The notes beneath the pieces were generated by a model. It saw only the letters and a program-made list of their open reading frames with translations. It did no database searches and was not told the DNA's origin. A program made the translations under genes and the position numbers. Positions 59,105 through 64,000 of a stretch of 64,000 bases of DNA are shown piece after piece; within the stretch, counting starts at the first letter, position 1, and the number at the start of each line of letters is the position of its first letter. Where the stretch lies: assembly GCA_029204225.1 (NCBI GenBank), contig CM055107.1, positions 11,727,068-11,791,067 on the forward strand, read 5' to 3'. The DNA comes from Diphasiastrum complanatum. Its lineage: Eukaryota > Streptophyta > Lycopodiopsida > Lycopodiales > Lycopodiaceae.

Positions 59105-60335
59105 AGTTGGAAAGAGGTGTATAAAAGATAGGTCAAATAAGATTTGAATAAAAAGAATTTGAACGACAAGAAAGACAATTTATCATGCACATTGGAATAA
59201 TCTATCTTCCTCTTTCTTCATGCATGACTACGCCTATCAAGCTCAAACAAAACAATAGTGATAAAAATCACATTCGATCTTATAGTAAATAACTTTGAAA
59301 TCATTAGTACTACAGTGATTACGTAGCCAAACATTTAAAGCATTGAATTATCAGACAAATAATCAGTCACGAAGAATTACAGAAACGCATACATTCTGAG
59401 ACAAACCTGAACACAATATAAAATAGTATTGGTTTGGTATGAATCGAAACAAAAGGAAATGAATATTACAAGTTTGCGAATCGAAGCCGCATATTCTAAG
59501 CTATCTCCGAGTGGCTAAAATATAAGTCTGAATTAAGCGCAACTATTGATAAGAAGTAAGCGCAATAGAAATCTCTAATCAACTCTAAAGAACTGAGCTA
59601 GAATGCTCAAGAGTGATCTCAAAAATAAGATGTTGATATATGAACAGCTATATATACTAAGCAATTAGGTCGTCAAATGCGGCTGCTAGTTGGTTGGAGT
59701 CTGTTGGCATTCATCCAGTTCTTCTCAGAAGTTGCTTGCTAATAAGCGGTGACATTTGGCCGTAAACAGTCTATCTGCATAAATGAACATGATTGTCACT
59801 CTGCAAAAATGAACGTAACTGTCATCAGGGAGAAATAAAAAAATGCGAGATTTGTGAGAAATACGACAGTGTCGCAAAATCTCATTTCCTCAATATTGGG
59901 GTAGCTCCACACTTTGCCAAAGTCATTTCCTTAACATTTGAGGCACTTTGAAAAATGCGAAAAATGTGACACTGCATTTTTACTCGCAATTCCTGACGGG
60001 CAAAAAATGTTAAAAACGCGACACTACACTTTTACTCAAAATTCCTGACAGGCAAAAAATGTGAAAAACGCGACACTATATTTTTACTTGCGATTTTTGA
60101 CAATGTCGCTCTAAGAGAAAATTGACTATAGCAAAAAGGCGATAGTGTCGGGTTTTGTACTGAGAGAAAATTCTCGACACTGTTGTCAAACTCCGTGGAT
60201 TTCTATAGACTGTGTAAAAACACTTGTAATGTTGTAAACTGTGTAAAACACGGGAGAATCTGCAGTACTGGATAAACAGTTGGATGAAAATTAAAAACCG
60301 ATAAGTCGATTAATAGGAAGGAGAATAATCCAACA
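59105..60335 (-). repeat. Element K 5' LTR
   Basis: 1,231 bp, matching 55915-57172 with small indels (for example in the AAAAATGTGAAAAACG repeats). It ends CCAACA on the plus strand at 60335. Confidence 0.92.
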
Positions 60336-60340
60336 AAAAG

Positions 60341-60869
60341 GCATACTTGATCTTGGTTTGGTCTATTCAAGACGAATTGATTTACCTACATTGAAAGGCT
60401 ACGTGGATGCTAACTTGGGGGGGGGGGGGGCAACATAAATGATAGGAGATCTACCACCAATTATGCTTTTGATGATGAAAATGGTTGTTTCTTTTGGTCG
60501 AGCAAAAGGCAGGATATTGTGTCACTTTCCACCATAGAAGCCAAATATAAGGCCTTAAGTTTTGCTACACAAGAAGCAATTTGGCTATGAGAGCTACTCA
60601 AAGAAATTGGGATAAGACAAGCCAAAGGTACAACTATTTCTTGTGATAGTTAAAGTGGAATCCAATTAGCTAAAAATCCAGTGTTTCATGCTAGGACAAA
60701 GCATATAGAAGTAAAGTATCATTTTATAAGCGAGAAGCTTTGTTCAAAAGACATAGATGTAATTCATTGTACTACAACTACACAAGTTGTTGATGTATTT
60801 ATGAAGTCACTAAGCAGAGACCAGTTTGAAGATTTTAGGCTAAAGCTTGGCGTCGAAATGATATCCTGA
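60341..60869 (+). pseudogene. Copia element E RNase H (3' portion)
   Basis: Element E resumes here: KGILDLGLVYSRRIDLPTLK, a GYVDANLG block interrupted by a 14-base G run (60417-60430) that shifts frame, then WSSKRQDIVSLSTIEAKYKA, a stop in place of Trp or Arg in WL*ELLKEIG, and a stop in CDS*SGIQLAKNP. The last open part (60681-60869) is HARTKHIEVKYHFISEKLCS to LKLGVEMIS. A TGTTGGACAAG at about 60892 may start the 3' LTR. Confidence 0.88.
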
Positions 60870-60891
60870 AAGCTGCGTAAGTTGTTGGACA

Positions 60892-61400
60892 AGTTTTACG
60901 TCTTACTTGTAACATCATTGTGAAGTATATTTTATGTTTGAGTTGAAAGTGACTATGTTATCATGGAGGCATGTTCCATGAGTAGTTTGCTTATTTTTAA
61001 GTAAATGACGTTAATCATTGAGTGAGAGAGTTGAAAAGGCAATAATTGACGTGTATCATTATGACAACTACTTGCCATATTTGATGGCTACTCTCTCTCT
61101 AGTTTTTAGAAAGTGGGCCGATCTTTCTCAAGCCCCTTAGTTGCTATTTAGTTAGCCATTCATGTGTGAATATACAGTTTGTGTGTGAGAGAAAAACCCT
61201 ATGAATTCTTGTCTAGAAGTGCTTGTGGAAGTGTTGTGGTGATTGCGTCAATCAATTACATTGTTGTCAACTCATCATGCAAATCATAGGAGCAATTGCA
61301 ACTGTAGAAGCTAGTGGGATATATCTCTAAGCAAAGCCTTCTATAATTACTTTCTCTTATTGAGTGAGTTTAGAGTCCATAGAATCTAAATCATCTTCCA
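60892..61400 (+). repeat. Possible element E 3' LTR
   Basis: TGTTGGACAAG lies about 20 bases after the end of the RNase H frame, the expected position of an LTR. No polypurine tract is clear, and no second copy was found in the window to define the right edge. Confidence 0.35.
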
Positions 61401-64000
61401 TACATGTCATTTGTCATAGCCTAAGATGCTTCTTGGTTTTCAATAATGCTTCTTGGTTTGTCATAGCCTAAGATGAAGTGAGATCTTTTTAAGAGACTAA
61501 AATTTCCCATATTGTCAACATGATGATAAGCAAGAAGAGATACGTGTGATATAATTAGTCTCTTGTGAGAGGATCGAAGAAGAATTAAGTAGTAAGAACC
61601 AATTATGGGCCTTTCGGTCCGTACAATGTCTTGCACTTATCCAATACCACCAAAAGAAGAAAAAAATTGAAAAGAAAATCCAATAAGATATTTTTGCACA
61701 ATATTGCATATGTGCGAGATGGCTTTATATGGGGCAGATGGGATAGGGTGCACTTATCCAATATCATCAAATAAAAGAACCAATATTTATTTTTTTGAAT
61801 TTGTTCTTGGTTTGTGCAATACCCATTATGTGCTCAACAACATTTGACAATAACCAAGCATGTTGTGGTGCACAAATCCAATGTTGTCAATATTGCTTAT
61901 GTGAACAATAAGGGAGTTGCTCGAATGTCCATGAATATCCTTCTAATTCTAGTACAAAAATTAGTTGCTAATAGTACAATGCTGATGGCGAATCATCAAA
62001 GACAAATTAGAGACACAAGAAAGAAAAGCTACAAAATAAATGTGAACATTGTTGAAAATTGGATAGAAGGCTACATTGGAGATGGGTGCTTGAGGGGTAG
62101 AGTGCCACAAAATAAAGCTTTAAAAAAACTCCAACCAAAAGAAGAATGAGCCCAGGAAAGTGTTGTGCTATCAAGATATGAATAACATTCACAAATGCAA
62201 CATCACAATAGCTTGGAAGATAATAAAGATTTAAAAAAAAAAAAAAGCAAGCTTTGACTAAGATTGACTACGACTAGGAAATGAACTTTAAATACAAGTC
62301 ATAAAATGCCAAATTGTACCAGGATTATGATGGAGTCAAGTACAATGAGTTCCATAATTGGATCACATTAAATTGTGGTCTCAAGAGTAGCTAGTCCACC
62401 ATCTATATTATGACGTGAACCTATAGGAAGCTTTGAAGAATCTCCAGGTTAAATAGTAGTTCATACAGAAAAATGGCCTACCTATGAGCTACCTTTATGA
62501 CCCCTAAATATTGTGCTAAGAAATAAATATATACCTTCAAGTGTCCAAAGGTCGTATAGGCCTACAAGTTTTTCAAGTCACTTGCAATTTGACTTTCACT
62601 TTGGCTAGTATCTAGAGTTTTGTCCTCATAAGATTGCACACAATTATCATCAACCATAGGTTTGAACATCAACTCTATAATTACATCCCAATTACCATTA
62701 TTAAGTGAAAAGCCAAGAGGAAAACTCTTGTGATTGATTACTAGAGACACATGCTGTGGAATTTGCTTTGTTATTTTTTTTATTGGAGTAAAAGCTGGAT
62801 GTAATGGTGCAAAAGTGTAGCATGAAGGAAGTAGGCATGTGTTGATATTATGGCCACTTCTCCTGCATCACAAGGGTAAATTAGGTAGTCCATGAAGATT
62901 TAGTTCTTGAGAATAAAAAAATCCAGTGTTTTCCTATCCCAATTGAATGGACCAAAGTAAATTGATCAATGTTCCAAGATGCACATGCACATGGGTGAGG
63001 AGAAGGATTTTGTTATTATGAATGATCTATCCAATCGATTCAAAACAACCTTTTACCATATCAAGATATCAAAATGGGAAGTTAGAAAATTCTATCCAAA
63101 TTGGAAAATTGAGTTCATCCATTTGCTAGGGTGAACTTTTTTTTTGATATTGCATGATATAGATAAATTTTCTATTGCAATACTATGACCTTGAGGTGTT
63201 ATTCCTTTCCTAAATGGTGGGAAAAATAAAGTCATAATTTTTTTTAACTAAGGTTCATATTGTTTGAGGATATATTTCCGTCTGTTGCCAATAGAAATCA
63301 CAAAATGTGTCTAAAAATAATCTCATAAAATAATAAATGAATTAAAAACATAGGTAGACCATCACAAAATATGTCTAGAAATAATCTCATAAGATAATAA
63401 ATGAATTAAAATCATAGGTAGACCTTGAACTCTTTACTCTCACTGCTATGTTCTTGTTTCTTAGTATGTTGCCTCATCTTATGTATCTATTCCATGATTA
63501 TTGAAATGGTTAGTTGATCTCTGTCCATTGCTAGTCATTTGCCTCCAAGACATTGATTCATATAAGAACATGAGGCTTCCATCAAGATCTAAAGATTAAT
63601 TGTTATGGCCCACAAGCACTACATTATAAGTCAAAAGACTTTTATCATAGCATCTAATGTTGTTACTTTAAAGAATTCAATGGGAGACACTTCCATCTTT
63701 TGAAACTTGTCCTCTCTTTTTTCAAGTTATCGTAGTATAGATCACCAAAAGGTAGTTACAATGGTGCTCAAATACATTAAGGATGAAATTCTATTGGGCC
63801 CATTGTAGTGGGCAGATGAGAATGAGCCACACCCCTTCTCATTTCAAAATACATCACATGGTCATAATTGGTTGAAAGCTCATATCCTTGCTATAGTATG
63901 CTAACAAAAGATAAGATAATGTGCTTATTCCTTGGGTTAATCTCCTTGCCATTTAAAGCTTAGATGTAGTAGAATCTAACTAGTTTTAAGAAGAAGAAAA
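61401..64000. other. Intergenic, no recognisable gene
   Basis: AT-rich sequence with only short open frames, none with a known domain. The longest, 61814-62149 plus (111 residues), shows nothing diagnostic. It contains the direct repeat at 63297-63424 and short duplicated phrases near 61430-61470. Confidence 0.5.
63297..63424 (+). repeat. 64-bp tandem duplication
   Basis: Two adjacent units, 63297-63360 and 63361-63424, differ at about four positions. Confidence 0.92.

Larger units (their letters stand above)
55915..60335 (-). mobile_element. Copia deletion derivative K, nested in element E
   Basis: A 4,421-bp minus-strand element with LTRs 55915-57172 (1,258 bp) and 59105-60335 (1,231 bp). 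The polypurine tract is at 57173-57180 and the primer site at 59093-59104. The flanks are AAAAC (55910-55914) and AAAAG (60336-60340), a 5-bp duplication with one substitution. The host reading frame (RYVK then KGILDLG) is restored if the element is removed. The interior is only 1.93 kb: gag, zinc knuckle, protease start, then directly the end of RT and RNase H. Related in sequence to element B. Confidence 0.93.

Noticed and set aside
61814-62149. A 111-residue plus-strand frame
   Set aside because: No domain, no similarity that I recognise and no surrounding gene structure. It could be chance in AT-rich DNA.

Overview
The window looks like nuclear DNA of a land plant with a large, repeat-rich genome. 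It is AT-rich and gene-poor, and its one convincing host gene is split by plant-type GT-AG introns. That gene encodes a plant HIPL-type protein (HHIP-like, glucose/sorbosone dehydrogenase family). The repeats are typical plant LTR retrotransposons: Ty1/Copia with an initiator-Met tRNA primer site, and Ty3/Gypsy with an Arg-type or chromodomain-type signature. A fern or another lineage with a bloated genome would fit, but the sequence alone does not settle the species.

Layout. 1-5340: Copia fragments in both orientations, including an inverted pair of LTRs (888-1226 and 4770-5111) and two minus-strand leader/gag remnants. 5342-10081: a Gypsy 5' LTR with a clear primer-binding site, then a low-complexity leader (polypyrimidine tract, then about 24-30 bp tandem repeats), an unrelated LTR and a partial second Gypsy LTR. 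10240-17203: a nearly full-length but dead Copia element (gag, protease, integrase, RT and RNase H all recognisable and all broken). Two TRIM-like mini-LTRs lie at 11071 and 17251. 17500-24141: intergenic sequence with an ancient Gypsy protease/RT remnant on the minus strand and a second copy of the LTR seen at 8128-8753. 24142-26478: a compact non-autonomous LTR element nested in a Copia RNase H gene. 26720-31950: no recognisable genes, some tandem duplications. 31952-32417: a hAT-type MITE with a perfect 8-bp target duplication. It is followed by a minisatellite and then the HIPL gene.

The HIPL gene (33249-46053, plus strand) can be assembled from seven exons into an uninterrupted 690-residue reading frame with a signal peptide, a Cys-rich N-terminal region, the dehydrogenase domain and a hydrophobic C-terminus. 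Its last intron is about 8.5 kb and holds a Gypsy integrase remnant. That remnant is itself split by a Copia element (39862-44421) with a perfect 5-bp target duplication (CTGAC) and an internally inverted RT segment.

46054-64000 is again repeat-derived: a minus-strand Gypsy leader with primer site near 50200, minus-strand Copia pieces at 52004-53570, and a plus-strand Copia (53680-60870) interrupted by a 4.4-kb internally deleted Copia derivative (55915-60335) with about 1.2-kb LTRs. All transposon genes seen carry stops, frameshifts, deletions or lost catalytic residues. I see no autonomous element and no clear novel functional system. The most informative features are the nesting relationships, the internally rearranged elements, the candidate TRIM family, the MITE, and the host gene that stays intact around an invaded intron.
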